The notes beneath the pieces are model-generated. The model had not been told where the DNA came from. It did no database searches and saw only the letters and a program-made list of their open reading frames with translations. The translations under genes were made by a program, and so were the position numbers. Below are positions 41,039-48,541 of a stretch of 64,000 bases of DNA, in pieces (the stretch's first letter is position 1; the number at the start of each line of letters is the position of its first letter). The DNA is taken from NCBI RefSeq assembly GCF_039529775.1, contig NZ_BAAANL010000002.1:62001-126000 (forward strand). The letters run 5' to 3'. The DNA comes from Myceligenerans crystallogenes. GTDB taxonomy: Bacteria; Actinomycetota; Actinomycetes; Actinomycetales; Cellulomonadaceae.

Positions 41039-41836
41039 TCACTTCTGGAAGACGACCGTTCCGGTGCGACCCGCGAGCAGGTCGGAGATCGGCGCGCTGC
41101 CGATGACGACGCGCTCGGCGCCGCGCTCCAGCGCCTCGCCGGCGGCGCGGAGCTTCTTGCGCATCCCGCCGGTCGCCCCGCGGTCGCGGAACGCGGCCGC
41201 GTCCCGCGCCGAGATCCGGTCCACCGGCTCGCCGTCGATCAGCAGATGGGACACGTTCGTCACCAGGACGAGGTCGCGGGCGCCGGCGGCTCCCGCGATC
41301 GCGGCGGCGGCCCGGTCGCCGTCCGTGTTGACCTCCTGCCCGGCGGCGTTCCGGGCCAGCGGCGTGACGAGCTGGGCGTGGCCGGGGCGCGGCCGCGGCA
41401 GCGCCGCCGGGTCGGCGCCCGTGATCGGGCCCACGAGGTTCTCGAGCTCCACGAGCTCCTTGCCGCGCCACCACCAGCGTTCCCCGGCGCCGGCGCGGAT
41501 CAGGCCCTCGCTGCCGAGCACCCGCTCCGCGGTGATCCCGCCGCGGCGCAGGCGGTCCAGGATGTCGTCGCCCAGGCGGGCGCTGACGGTCTTGATGTCC
41601 CGGATCACCTCCGGCGTGGTCCACCGGCTCTGGTTCCCGTACCGGTCCCGGAGCATCGTGTCCGGCCGGTCGTGGCGCTCGCCGAGCTGCCGCAGCGGCT
41701 TCGACCAGCCGTGCACCAGGACCAGCGGGTGCTCCCGGCCCTGCCCGGTCAGGTCGTCCCACCAGCCGTCGGACAGGTCGTCGAGGCAGCTCCCGCCGAC
41801 CTTGACGACGACCGGGACCGCGTGCGGGGCGCTCAT
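41039..41836 (-). CDS. lysZ: LysZ-type carrier-bound amino acid kinase
   Basis: 265 residues of the amino-acid-kinase fold (N-acetylglutamate kinase family): VVVKVGGSCLDDL at the N-terminus, LVLVHGWSKPL, a long SRW...VIRDIKTVSARLGDDIL segment, VNTDGDRAAAAIAGAAGARDLVLVTNVSHLL and GGMRKKLRAAGEALERGAERVVIGSA. In LysW pathways LysZ phosphorylates the side-chain carboxyl of carrier-bound glutamate or aminoadipate. Placement directly beside LysY, LysX and LysW homologues supports that assignment over ArgB. Start overlaps the LysY stop. Confidence 0.85.
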   Translation of the reverse strand: MSAPHAVPVVVKVGGSCLDDLSDGWWDDLTGQGREHPLVLVHGWSKPLRQLGERHDRPDTMLRDRYGNQSRWTTPEVIRDIKTVSARLGDDILDRLRRGGITAERVLGSEGLIRAGAGERWWWRGKELVELENLVGPITGADPAALPRPRPGHAQLVTPLARNAAGQEVNTDGDRAAAAIAGAAGARDLVLVTNVSHLLIDGEPVDRISARDAAAFRDRGATGGMRKKLRAAGEALERGAERVVIGSAPISDLLAGRTGTVVFQK

Positions 41837-42888
41837 GCGGGCATCACCGGCTGCATCGTCAGGCCCGTGGTCTGCGGGAGCCCGAACCGGAGGTTCACCG
41901 CCTGGATCGCCTGGCCGGCGGCACCCTTGACGAGGTTGTCGAGGGCGGCGAGGACGACGATCCGGGAGCCGTCGTCGTCGAGCAGGGGGGTCACGTCGCA
42001 GTAGTTCGAGCCGAGCACCGCCTGCGGGTCCGGGACGGGGATCAGCGTCTCGGTGTGCCGCCGCACCCGCACGAACGGCTGGTCCTTGTAGTAGCGCACG
42101 TAGGTGCGGTGCAGTTCCTGCGGGCTGATCTCCTGGTCGGTGAAGACGTAGCTGCTGGCGAGCAGGCCGCGGACGTGCGACACGCCGTAGGCCGACATCG
42201 CCAGCCGGCCGATCGCCTCCGACTTGCGCTGGGCGAAGAAGTCCCGGACCTCGGCCGCGTGGCGGTGCCCGGCCGGGGCGTACGGCGCGATGGCGCCGTC
42301 GCGCAGCGGGTGGAGGTCCGCCGTGCGCAGCTGGAGCCCGCCGCCGCTGGACCCGGTCTTGCCGTCCACGACGACGGTGTCCAGGCGCAGGCCCGCGTCG
42401 ACCAGCGGCGCCAGGCCCAGGGTGATCGCCGTGGCGAAGCACCCCGGCAGCGAGATCAGCAGGGCGTCCGCCATCCGGTCCGCCACCAGCTCGGGGACCC
42501 CGTACACGAACCGGTCGGTCAGCACCGTGTCCCGCGCGACCCGGGGGTACCACCGGGCGTGCAGCTCCGGGTCGTGGATCCGGAACGCCCCGCTGAGGTC
42601 GACGACGGCGGCGACCTTGTCCGCGAGCAGACCCGCGAGCGAGGCCGAGACCGGTGCCGGCGTGGCCAGCAGCACGACGTCGCAGCGGTCCGCGACCTCG
42701 TCGGTGACCGGCTGGATCGTCAGCCCGCCGAAGGGCAGGCGCAGCCCGGGATGGAGCTCCGCGGGCCGCCTGCCGACGTTCGAGGACCCGCCGACGAAGG
42801 TCAGCTCCAGGTCCGGGTGCTGGCTGACCAGCCGGAGGAGCTCGCCTCCCGCCAGCCCGGAAGCTCCCGCGATGCCGACGCGGATCAT
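41833..42888 (-). CDS. lysY: LysY/ArgC-type phosphate reductase
   Basis: 351 residues. NADPH-dependent reductase of the N-acetyl-gamma-glutamyl-phosphate reductase family: IRVGIAGASGLAGGELLRLVSQHPDLELTFVG at the N-terminus, the catalytic Cys in LPGCFATAITLGLAPL, GKTGSSGGGLQLRTADLHPL and a C-terminal DNLVKGAAGQAIQAVNLRFGLP. Converts the carrier-bound acyl phosphate to a semialdehyde. ATG overlaps the LysX stop (ATGA), and its own stop overlaps LysZ, giving obligate coupling of LysX-LysY-LysZ. Confidence 0.9.
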   Translation of the reverse strand: MIRVGIAGASGLAGGELLRLVSQHPDLELTFVGGSSNVGRRPAELHPGLRLPFGGLTIQPVTDEVADRCDVVLLATPAPVSASLAGLLADKVAAVVDLSGAFRIHDPELHARWYPRVARDTVLTDRFVYGVPELVADRMADALLISLPGCFATAITLGLAPLVDAGLRLDTVVVDGKTGSSGGGLQLRTADLHPLRDGAIAPYAPAGHRHAAEVRDFFAQRKSEAIGRLAMSAYGVSHVRGLLASSYVFTDQEISPQELHRTYVRYYKDQPFVRVRRHTETLIPVPDPQAVLGSNYCDVTPLLDDDGSRIVVLAALDNLVKGAAGQAIQAVNLRFGLPQTTGLTMQPVMPA

Positions 42889-43763
42889 GCCAGGACCTCC
42901 TTCACGTACTCGACGACGATCGCGGGGACGTCCGTCCCGGTGGCCTCCGTGACGCCCCTGAAGGCCGGCGCGTGGTTGACCTCGTTGACGACGTGCTCGC
43001 CGCCCACCCGGAACAGGTCGATCCCGTAGATCCCCGGGCCGATCACGTCGATCACGTCGTCGACGATCTTGGTGACCGCGGGGTCCGTGTCCAGGGCCGT
43101 GCGCCGGTTGCCGAGTGCGGCGTTGCTGCGCCAGTCCTCGCCGGCGCTCGCGAACTCGGCGGTGGCCACGACCTGGCGCCCGACCACGAAGCACCGGATC
43201 GAGGTCCCGGCCGCGAGATAGGGCTCGGCGAGCGAGGCCTGCTCGAACCCGTGGCCGAGGTCCTCGACGTAGTCGTAGACGGACTGCGCGACGTCGGCGC
43301 TCCGCACGAGCGTGACCCGCTTGCCCATCCCGCCGAAGATCGGCTTGAGGACGAACGGCGTGCCGAGCTCCGTGATCGCGCGCCGGTAGTCCTTGCGGGA
43401 CAGGACGAGCCGGAAGTCCGCGACGGGGACGCCCGCGTGCCGCAGGGCGGTGCGCAGGTCGAGCTTGTTCTCGCAGGTGCGGATCGCCGACGCCGTGTTC
43501 AGCGTCGGGATCCCCGCGGCCTCGGTCAGGGTGGCGACCAGCCCGCCGCGGGTGTAGCTCCGGCTCCGGACGAGGACGGCGTCGAACCGGTGCAGGGGCG
43601 CGTCCTGGCCGCCGAGGCACAGCGACTCGTCGTTGACCCATTCGGCCGTGAGGCCCTGGCCGGCCGCCGCCTCGATCAGCCGGCGCTCCTCCCAGCCGAT
43701 CCGGTCCGCGACGACGGCGACGCGACCGGTCACGCCGGGAGCGCCCCGGCCGGGGGCGCTCAC
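42885..43763 (-). CDS. lysX: LysX-type ATP-grasp ligase
   Basis: 292 residues from GTG 43763, which overlaps the LysW stop (GTGA); GTG 43733 would give 282. An ATP-grasp ligase of the RimK/LysX type: NTASAIRTCENKLDLRTALRHAGVPV, TPFVLKPIFGGMGKRVTLVRS (ATP-binding, GGMG in place of the GSWGR of thermophile enzymes), and IYGIDLFRVGGEHVVNEVNHAPAF with metal ligands. LysX ligates the amino group of an amino acid to the side chain of the C-terminal Glu of LysW. The unusual GGMGKR motif suggests a changed substrate or acceptor. Confidence 0.88.
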   Translation of the reverse strand: MSAPGRGAPGVTGRVAVVADRIGWEERRLIEAAAGQGLTAEWVNDESLCLGGQDAPLHRFDAVLVRSRSYTRGGLVATLTEAAGIPTLNTASAIRTCENKLDLRTALRHAGVPVADFRLVLSRKDYRRAITELGTPFVLKPIFGGMGKRVTLVRSADVAQSVYDYVEDLGHGFEQASLAEPYLAAGTSIRCFVVGRQVVATAEFASAGEDWRSNAALGNRRTALDTDPAVTKIVDDVIDVIGPGIYGIDLFRVGGEHVVNEVNHAPAFRGVTEATGTDVPAIVVEYVKEVLA

Positions 43764-43945
43764 TGGCCCCAGTCGCGGAGCTCGACCGCGACCATCTCGA
43801 GGGTGATCCGGCCCTGGTCGATCGTCTCGATGCGGAGGGTCAGCATGCACTCCGGGCAGGACAGCGTCTCGCCCTGGACCATCGGGGGCAGGGAGAGCTC
43901 GGTCTCGCACTCGGGGCACGTCCCGGTCAGGGTGGTGGTGGTCAT
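43760..43945 (-). CDS. lysW: LysW-like amino-group carrier protein ending in Gln
   Basis: 61 residues; AAGGAG Shine-Dalgarno. The N-terminal half is a zinc ribbon with Cys10, Cys13 (CPEC), Cys30 and Cys33 (CPEC). The C-terminal half is the acidic LysW globule (IDQGRITLEMVAVELRDWGQ). LysW proteins normally end in EDWGE, and the gamma-carboxyl of that last Glu carries the substrate; here the last codons read GAC TGG GGC CAG TGA, so the terminal residue is Gln61. Either deamidation must come first, the alpha-carboxyl is used, or the carrier works differently. Sits at the head of the lysX-Y-Z block. Confidence 0.88.
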   Translation of the reverse strand: MTTTTLTGTCPECETELSLPPMVQGETLSCPECMLTLRIETIDQGRITLEMVAVELRDWGQ

Positions 43946-44002
43946 GACGGAACTCCTTCTGGGGTTCGGTGTCGGGTTGCGGAGGTGACGGAGGCGGGGT
44001 GC

Positions 44003-45154
44003 TCAGGCCGCCGCGAAGTCGACGGCGGCCTTGCGGATCGCGTCCCGGTCGAGGGCGGGCCGCCCCTGCGCGTCCTGGCGCTCGGTGAGCCAGGCGATGA
44101 AATCGGGCACGTCGACGGTGTCCGCCAGCTCGTCGAGCGCCCAGGTGACCAGGGCCGGCGTGAACCGGGTCCGGACGCGCAGCCGGCGCTGGTTGCCGAC
44201 CAGTTCGGGGGGCAGCGTCTCGTACGCCTCGGGGTGCGTGAGCTGGCCGGGGAGCTCGTAGGCGAAGGCGTGCGGCGTCGTCGGCCCGGACTGGAAGGCG
44301 TCGCCCATGCGGGCGCCCTTGAGCGCGAGCGCGGAGAGCTCGGTGAGGTGCCGCAGGTCGAAGCGGTCGTCGCCGTGCACGACGCGCAGCGCCGTGAGGA
44401 TCTCGGCGAGCGGCGCGTTCCCGCCGCGCTCGCCGATGCCGCCGACGGTCGCGGAGATCCACCGCGCGCCCGCCCGGACGGCGGCCAGGGAGTTGGCGAC
44501 CGCCATCCCGAGCATGTTGTGCGAGTGGATCTCGATCTCCGCCCCGTCGACGGCGGTGAGGTCCGCGATCAGGTCCTGCATCTGCCACGGGGAGAGGTAG
44601 GCCACGGTCTCGGCGAGGCGGAAGCGGTCCGCGCCGGCCTCGAACCCGGCCGTGACGTAGGGCACCAGGCGCTCCGCGGGCGTGCGGGCGCCGTCCTCCC
44701 CGCTGAACGTGACGTGGAACCCGCGCTCCTTCGCCTCCGAGATCGCGGCGCGGGCGACCGAGTGGAGCAGCTTGGCGCTGGGGGAGCCCAGCTTGAGGGC
44801 GGCGTGCGCCTCGGAGGTCGGGATGGAGTACATGACGTGCCGGACGCCGAGCCGCTCGGCCTCGTCCAGCGCCGTGGACACCTGGCGCCGGTCCCGGACG
44901 ACCAGGAGGGTCATGCTCCGCTCCGGGCCGACGGCCTCGTGCACGGCGGTCACGAGGTCCGCGTCCTTCGAGTCCGGTCCGGACACCATGCCGACCTCGA
45001 CCAGGTCGATGCCCGTGGCGACAAGGAGCTCGGCGATGGCGCGGGCGTCCCGGGGGCCGAACTCGACGCCGCCCATGTGGGCGGAGTCCCGCAGCGTCGC
45101 GTCGGACACGTGCGGCCGTGCGGCCGTCGAATTCTCGGGCGATTTCTCGTTCAT
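44003..45154 (-). CDS. Homocitrate/isopropylmalate-synthase-like DRE-TIM lyase
   Basis: 383 residues; ATG 45154 with GGAGCG. DRE-TIM metallolyase family: VSDATLRDSAHMGGVEFGPRDARAIAELLVATGIDLVEVGM with catalytic Arg-Asp, metal ligands in EIHSHNMLGMAVANS and GGIGERGGNAPLAEI. This is the catalytic barrel only, without the leucine-type regulatory domain. The family joins acetyl-CoA to a 2-oxo acid, or cleaves 4-hydroxy-2-oxo acids. Homocitrate synthase opens the aminoadipate lysine route, but no homoaconitase or homoisocitrate dehydrogenase follows, so a distinct 2-oxo acid is likely. First gene of the ten-gene operon. Confidence 0.82.
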   Translation of the reverse strand: MNEKSPENSTAARPHVSDATLRDSAHMGGVEFGPRDARAIAELLVATGIDLVEVGMVSGPDSKDADLVTAVHEAVGPERSMTLLVVRDRRQVSTALDEAERLGVRHVMYSIPTSEAHAALKLGSPSAKLLHSVARAAISEAKERGFHVTFSGEDGARTPAERLVPYVTAGFEAGADRFRLAETVAYLSPWQMQDLIADLTAVDGAEIEIHSHNMLGMAVANSLAAVRAGARWISATVGGIGERGGNAPLAEILTALRVVHGDDRFDLRHLTELSALALKGARMGDAFQSGPTTPHAFAYELPGQLTHPEAYETLPPELVGNQRRLRVRTRFTPALVTWALDELADTVDVPDFIAWLTERQDAQGRPALDRDAIRKAAVDFAAA

Positions 45155-45206
45155 TGTCGTCGCTCCTTCCGTAACGCCTGAAGATTCGAGATGAACGTGC
45201 GGCGAC

Positions 45207-45236
45207 AGCGTATGGAGTTCGCGCGTGAAACAGCAA
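45207..45236 (-). promoter_or_regulatory. Possible promoter of the LysW operon
   Basis: Reading the minus strand, TTGCTG (45236-45231) and TACGCT (45212-45207) are 18 bases apart, giving a transcription start about 45 bases before the synthase ATG. It lies in the 255-bp divergent region shared with the acyl-CoA dehydrogenase genes, where a CTTTCGAAAG palindrome occurs near 45340. Confidence 0.4.
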
Positions 45237-45409
45237 TGCCCGTGCGTCAATCCTGTGTCAGGGATGTGTGATCGAATGTGAACCGCGGTGAAGGTCTGTG
45301 ACGACGGGAAATGCCTGTCAATACTTCGCCCGGACGCTTTCGAAAGGGGATGGCGAGGGGTATGTTCGCTCCCGTCGGGAATCAGACCTCTCGAAAGTGG
45401 TGATCTGCG

Positions 45410-46477
45410 ATGGGAACAACTGCCCGGTTGCCGGGGCTGGATCCGGAACTGTTCGACGCGACGGGGTCCCGGATCGAGACGTCGCACCTGATCGGCCCGC
45501 TCGTCCCGGTGGAGCTGGGCGGCGCCGGCCTCTCGGCCGCCGAGACCTCCGCCGCGCTGGAGGAGCTCGGCGCGGGGACCCGCGACCCCGGCCTGGCCCT
45601 TGCCGTCGTCGCGCACGCGGCGCTCGCCGCGGTGCCCGTCCGGGCGTTCGGGACGGCCGCCCAGCGGGAGCGCTACCTGCCGCGCATGGCCTCGGGGGAG
45701 TGGATCGGGGCGGTGTCGCTGCACCAGACGCAGGGGGCGGCCCTGGGCGTCCCGGTCACGGCGCGGCGGGTGCCGGACGGCTGGGTGCTGGACGGCGCGC
45801 TGGAGCTCGTCGCGGGCGGCGCGGCCGCGCACCATTTCGTGGTCGTGGCGGCGCATCCCGAGGGCGGCCGGACCGCCTTCGTCGTCGACCGCGACACCCC
45901 CGGGCTGCGGGTCGAGGAGTCCGGGCCCGGCGCGCTGCGCGGCTGCGGCTGGGCGCGGCTCCTGCTGGGCGCGTGCCCCGTGGCCGGCGACGCCGTGTTC
46001 GGCACTCCCGGCGGCGCGCGGACGGAGGTGGAGCCGCTGCTCATGGCGCTGGACGGCGTGTTCACGCCGGCGCCGTGGGTGGGCCTGGCGCGGGAGCTGC
46101 TGCGGGAGGCGTCCGACGGCGCCGGGCAGCGGGAACTCTTCGGCAGGCCGCTGCGGAACTCCCAGTCGGTGCGGTTCACGCTCGCGGACATGGCCACGAG
46201 GGTCGAGCTCGCGCGCGGCATGGTGCTCCGGGCGGCGGCGGACCTCGACGCCGGCGGCGCCCGGTCCGCGGCGAGCGCCGCCGCCGCGAAGCTGTTCGTC
46301 GTGGACTCCGTGTCCGAGATCGTCGCCGGCGCGCTGCGGCTCTCGCCCGCCTGGTCCGGCACGGAACCCGGGCTCGCCCAGCGGATCCAGCACGACGCCG
46401 CGTTCTTCTCCACCGCCGCCGGCACCACGGAAATACTGCGCTCCGTGCTCGCGGCATCCCTCTCCGAACTCGGCTGA
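45410..46477 (+). CDS. Acyl-CoA dehydrogenase-like flavoprotein, degenerate
   Basis: 355 residues, shorter than the usual 380. N-terminal IGPLVPVELGGAGLSAAETSAALEELGAG, a middle beta domain with GAVSLHQTQG in place of the usual AxTEPxxGSD, and a C-terminal helical domain. Near the C-terminus AAGTTEILRSVL stands where dehydrogenases have EGT, so the common catalytic Glu position is Ala. FAD binding is likely but canonical alpha,beta-dehydrogenation is doubtful; N-oxygenation or a structural subunit role with the next gene is possible. Divergent from the LysW operon, sharing a 255-bp regulatory region. Confidence 0.8.
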   Translation: MGTTARLPGLDPELFDATGSRIETSHLIGPLVPVELGGAGLSAAETSAALEELGAGTRDPGLALAVVAHAALAAVPVRAFGTAAQRERYLPRMASGEWIGAVSLHQTQGAALGVPVTARRVPDGWVLDGALELVAGGAAAHHFVVVAAHPEGGRTAFVVDRDTPGLRVEESGPGALRGCGWARLLLGACPVAGDAVFGTPGGARTEVEPLLMALDGVFTPAPWVGLARELLREASDGAGQRELFGRPLRNSQSVRFTLADMATRVELARGMVLRAAADLDAGGARSAASAAAAKLFVVDSVSEIVAGALRLSPAWSGTEPGLAQRIQHDAAFFSTAAGTTEILRSVLAASLSELG

Positions 46478-46494
46478 ATGATCCTGGAGGATTC

Positions 46495-47712
46495 ATGAGC
46501 GTGATCACCGATTCACCGATCCGGTCGTCGGCCCGCCGGTTCACGGGAATCGCGGGCCGGGCGGGCCTGGCAGATTCCGCGTGCGCCATTCCGGCGCAGA
46601 ACTGGCGTGAGGTCGCCGAGAGCGGGTATATCCGGTTGTTCCATCCGCAGGAATCCGGCGGCACCGGAGCCGGCGCCGACCTGATGGTCGGCCGGATGGA
46701 GGAGCTCGCGCAGGCGTGCCCGAGCACGTACTGGTCCGCGACGGTGTCCGGGCTGCTGTGCGCACGGCTGGTCTCGGCCTACGGGAACACCTCCGGCGCC
46801 GGAGCGCCCCACGAGGAGCTCCTGAGCTCCCTGGTGAGCGGCCAGCGGCTCGGCGCGTTCGCCGTCGCCGAGACCACGGCGGGCAGCGACGCCTCGACGC
46901 AGCGCACCACCGTACGGCGCGCGCCCACGGGCGGCGGTTACGTGATCAGCGGTGAGAAGTCGCGGATCGCGAACGCGCCGGCCGCCGACGTGGCGGTGGT
47001 CCTGGCCCGCCTGGGCGACCGGGCGGACGAGCGCTGGTGCCTGGTCTTCGTGGATCTCACGCAGCCCGGCGTGCACCGCTACGAACTGCCGCACCTGGGG
47101 CTGCGCGGGATGCCGTGGGGCGGGCTGGTGTTCACCGACACGCCGGTGCGGGCCCAGGACGTCCTCGAGGTGCCGCTCGGCGAGCTCTCGAACGGCATGA
47201 CGTGGGGCTGGCTGCTGACCTCGGTGTCCGCGATCGGGATCGCGGAGGCCGCGCTGGCGGCCTCGGTGCGGCACGCGGCGCGGCGCGTGTCGTTCGGCCT
47301 GCCCCTGGCGCACATGGAAGGGGTGCAGGCGCAGCTCGCCCAGTCCCGCGCGGAGATCGACGCGGCGAAGCTCCTGGCCCGCCGCGCGGCCGCGGAACGC
47401 CTCGCCGGGTCCCCGGCGCGGGGCCTGATCGCCATGCTCAAGGTGTACGCCACGGAGCTGGGGGTGCGGGTCGCGCAGCGGGCGGTGCAGATCCACGGCG
47501 CGTTCGGCGTCACCACCGGCCACGAGGTCGAGCGCCTGTACCGGGACGCCCAGATGAACGTGATCGGGGCGTTCTCGTCGAACCGGCTGCGGGAGGTGAT
47601 CGCGGAGGAGATCGGTCTCGGGGCCGCGGTCCACGAGCCGTTCGACTGGGTGCGTCCCGCGGGTCTCGCGAGCGACCCGGCCGGGCTGGACGGCCCGGCC
47701 GGATCGATCTAG
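46495..47712 (+). CDS. Acyl-CoA dehydrogenase-family flavoprotein
   Basis: 405 residues; ATG with CTGGAGG. Typical acyl-CoA dehydrogenase blocks: FAVAETTAGSDASTQRTTVRR (substrate/FAD loop), GYVISGEKSRIANAPAADVAVV, and the C-terminal AVQIHGAFGVTTGHEVERLYRDAQMNVI. After that block the usual EGT is AFS, so the catalytic Glu is again missing. It follows the first gene by 17 bases, and the two probably form a heteromeric flavoenzyme. In secondary metabolism such pairs desaturate or oxygenate carrier- or CoA-bound intermediates. Confidence 0.85.
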   Translation: MSVITDSPIRSSARRFTGIAGRAGLADSACAIPAQNWREVAESGYIRLFHPQESGGTGAGADLMVGRMEELAQACPSTYWSATVSGLLCARLVSAYGNTSGAGAPHEELLSSLVSGQRLGAFAVAETTAGSDASTQRTTVRRAPTGGGYVISGEKSRIANAPAADVAVVLARLGDRADERWCLVFVDLTQPGVHRYELPHLGLRGMPWGGLVFTDTPVRAQDVLEVPLGELSNGMTWGWLLTSVSAIGIAEAALAASVRHAARRVSFGLPLAHMEGVQAQLAQSRAEIDAAKLLARRAAAERLAGSPARGLIAMLKVYATELGVRVAQRAVQIHGAFGVTTGHEVERLYRDAQMNVIGAFSSNRLREVIAEEIGLGAAVHEPFDWVRPAGLASDPAGLDGPAGSI

Positions 47713-47730
47713 GGCGCCGGCGGTACCCCG

Positions 47731-47757
47731 TGGCGCGCGGCGCTCAGCCGCGCGCCA
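47731..47757. terminator. Bidirectional terminator overlapping aldolase stop
   Basis: TGGCGCGCGGC (47731-47741) pairs perfectly with GCCGCGCGCCA (47747-47757) around a 5-base loop that contains most of the aldolase stop codon region. It separates the convergent dehydrogenase and aldolase genes. Confidence 0.7.
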
Positions 47758-48541
47758 CGAACCGGTCCGCGAGGGCCTCCGAGCCGCGCGCCAGCAGGGC
47801 CACGTCGGCCCCCACCAGGGCGAACGAGGCGCCCGCGGCGAGGTAGGCCTCGGCCTGCGCCGGGTCGAACGAGTTCACGCCGGCGGGCGTGCCGGCGGCG
47901 CGGACCGTCTCCAGCGCGTGGAGCACCGCCGCGACGACGTCCGGGTGGGACGGCTGCCCGATCAGGCCCATGGACGCGGCCAGGTCGCTGGGGCCCACGA
48001 ACACGCCGTCGACCCCGTCCACCGCGGCGATCTCGCCGGCGTTCCGGACGCCGGCGGCCGACTCCACCTGGAGCAGCAGGGAGACGTGCTCGTCGCCGTG
48101 GGCCAGGTAGTCCTCGACGCGGTTCCACCGCGCGGAGCGCGCCAGGGACGAGCCCACGCCGCGCACCCCGCGCGGCGGGTACCGCACGGCCCGGACGGCC
48201 GCCTCGGCCTGCTCGGCGGTGTCGATCATGGGCACCAGGAGGTTCTGCGCGCCCAGGTCCAGCACCTGCTTGATCGTCACGGGCAGCAGGCCCGGCACGC
48301 GGACCACCACGGACGGCGGGTACGCGGCCGTGGCCTGCAGCTGGCGCAGGACGCCCTCGATGCCGTTGGGCCCGTGCTCCATGTCGACGAGCAGCCAGTC
48401 CAGGCCGCTGCCGGCGCAGATCTCGGCGACCAGGGGGCTGCCGGAGCTCACCCACATGCCCGCCAGGGGGCGCCCGCCGTCGCCGGCCCGGGACTGCCCG
48501 GCGAGCGCCTCGCGGAACGTGGCCTTCAGCTGAAACGGCAT
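47744..48541 (-). CDS. HpcH/HpaI-family class II aldolase
   Basis: 265 residues. The HpcH/HpaI barrel is clear: AGMWVSSGSPLVAEICAGSGLDWLLVDMEHGPN with the catalytic His, VVVRVPGLLPVTIKQVLDLGAQNLLVPMIDTAEQAEAAVRA, LLQVESAAGVRNAGEIAAVDGVDGVFVGPSDLAASMG with metal-binding Glu and Asp. Enzymes of this family reversibly add pyruvate to aldehydes. Overlaps the hydratase gene by 16 bases. In context it may lengthen an aldehyde made by LysY rather than degrade aromatics, since no ring-cleavage gene is present; that is inference. Confidence 0.88.
   Translation of the reverse strand: MPFQLKATFREALAGQSRAGDGGRPLAGMWVSSGSPLVAEICAGSGLDWLLVDMEHGPNGIEGVLRQLQATAAYPPSVVVRVPGLLPVTIKQVLDLGAQNLLVPMIDTAEQAEAAVRAVRYPPRGVRGVGSSLARSARWNRVEDYLAHGDEHVSLLLQVESAAGVRNAGEIAAVDGVDGVFVGPSDLAASMGLIGQPSHPDVVAAVLHALETVRAAGTPAGVNSFDPAQAEAYLAAGASFALVGADVALLARGSEALADRFVARG

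Noticed and set aside
35395..45154. Complete aminoadipate lysine pathway
   Set aside because: LysW, X, Y and Z homologues are present but homoaconitase, homoisocitrate dehydrogenase, LysJ-type (class III) aminotransferase and LysK are not, and the carrier C-terminus is altered.
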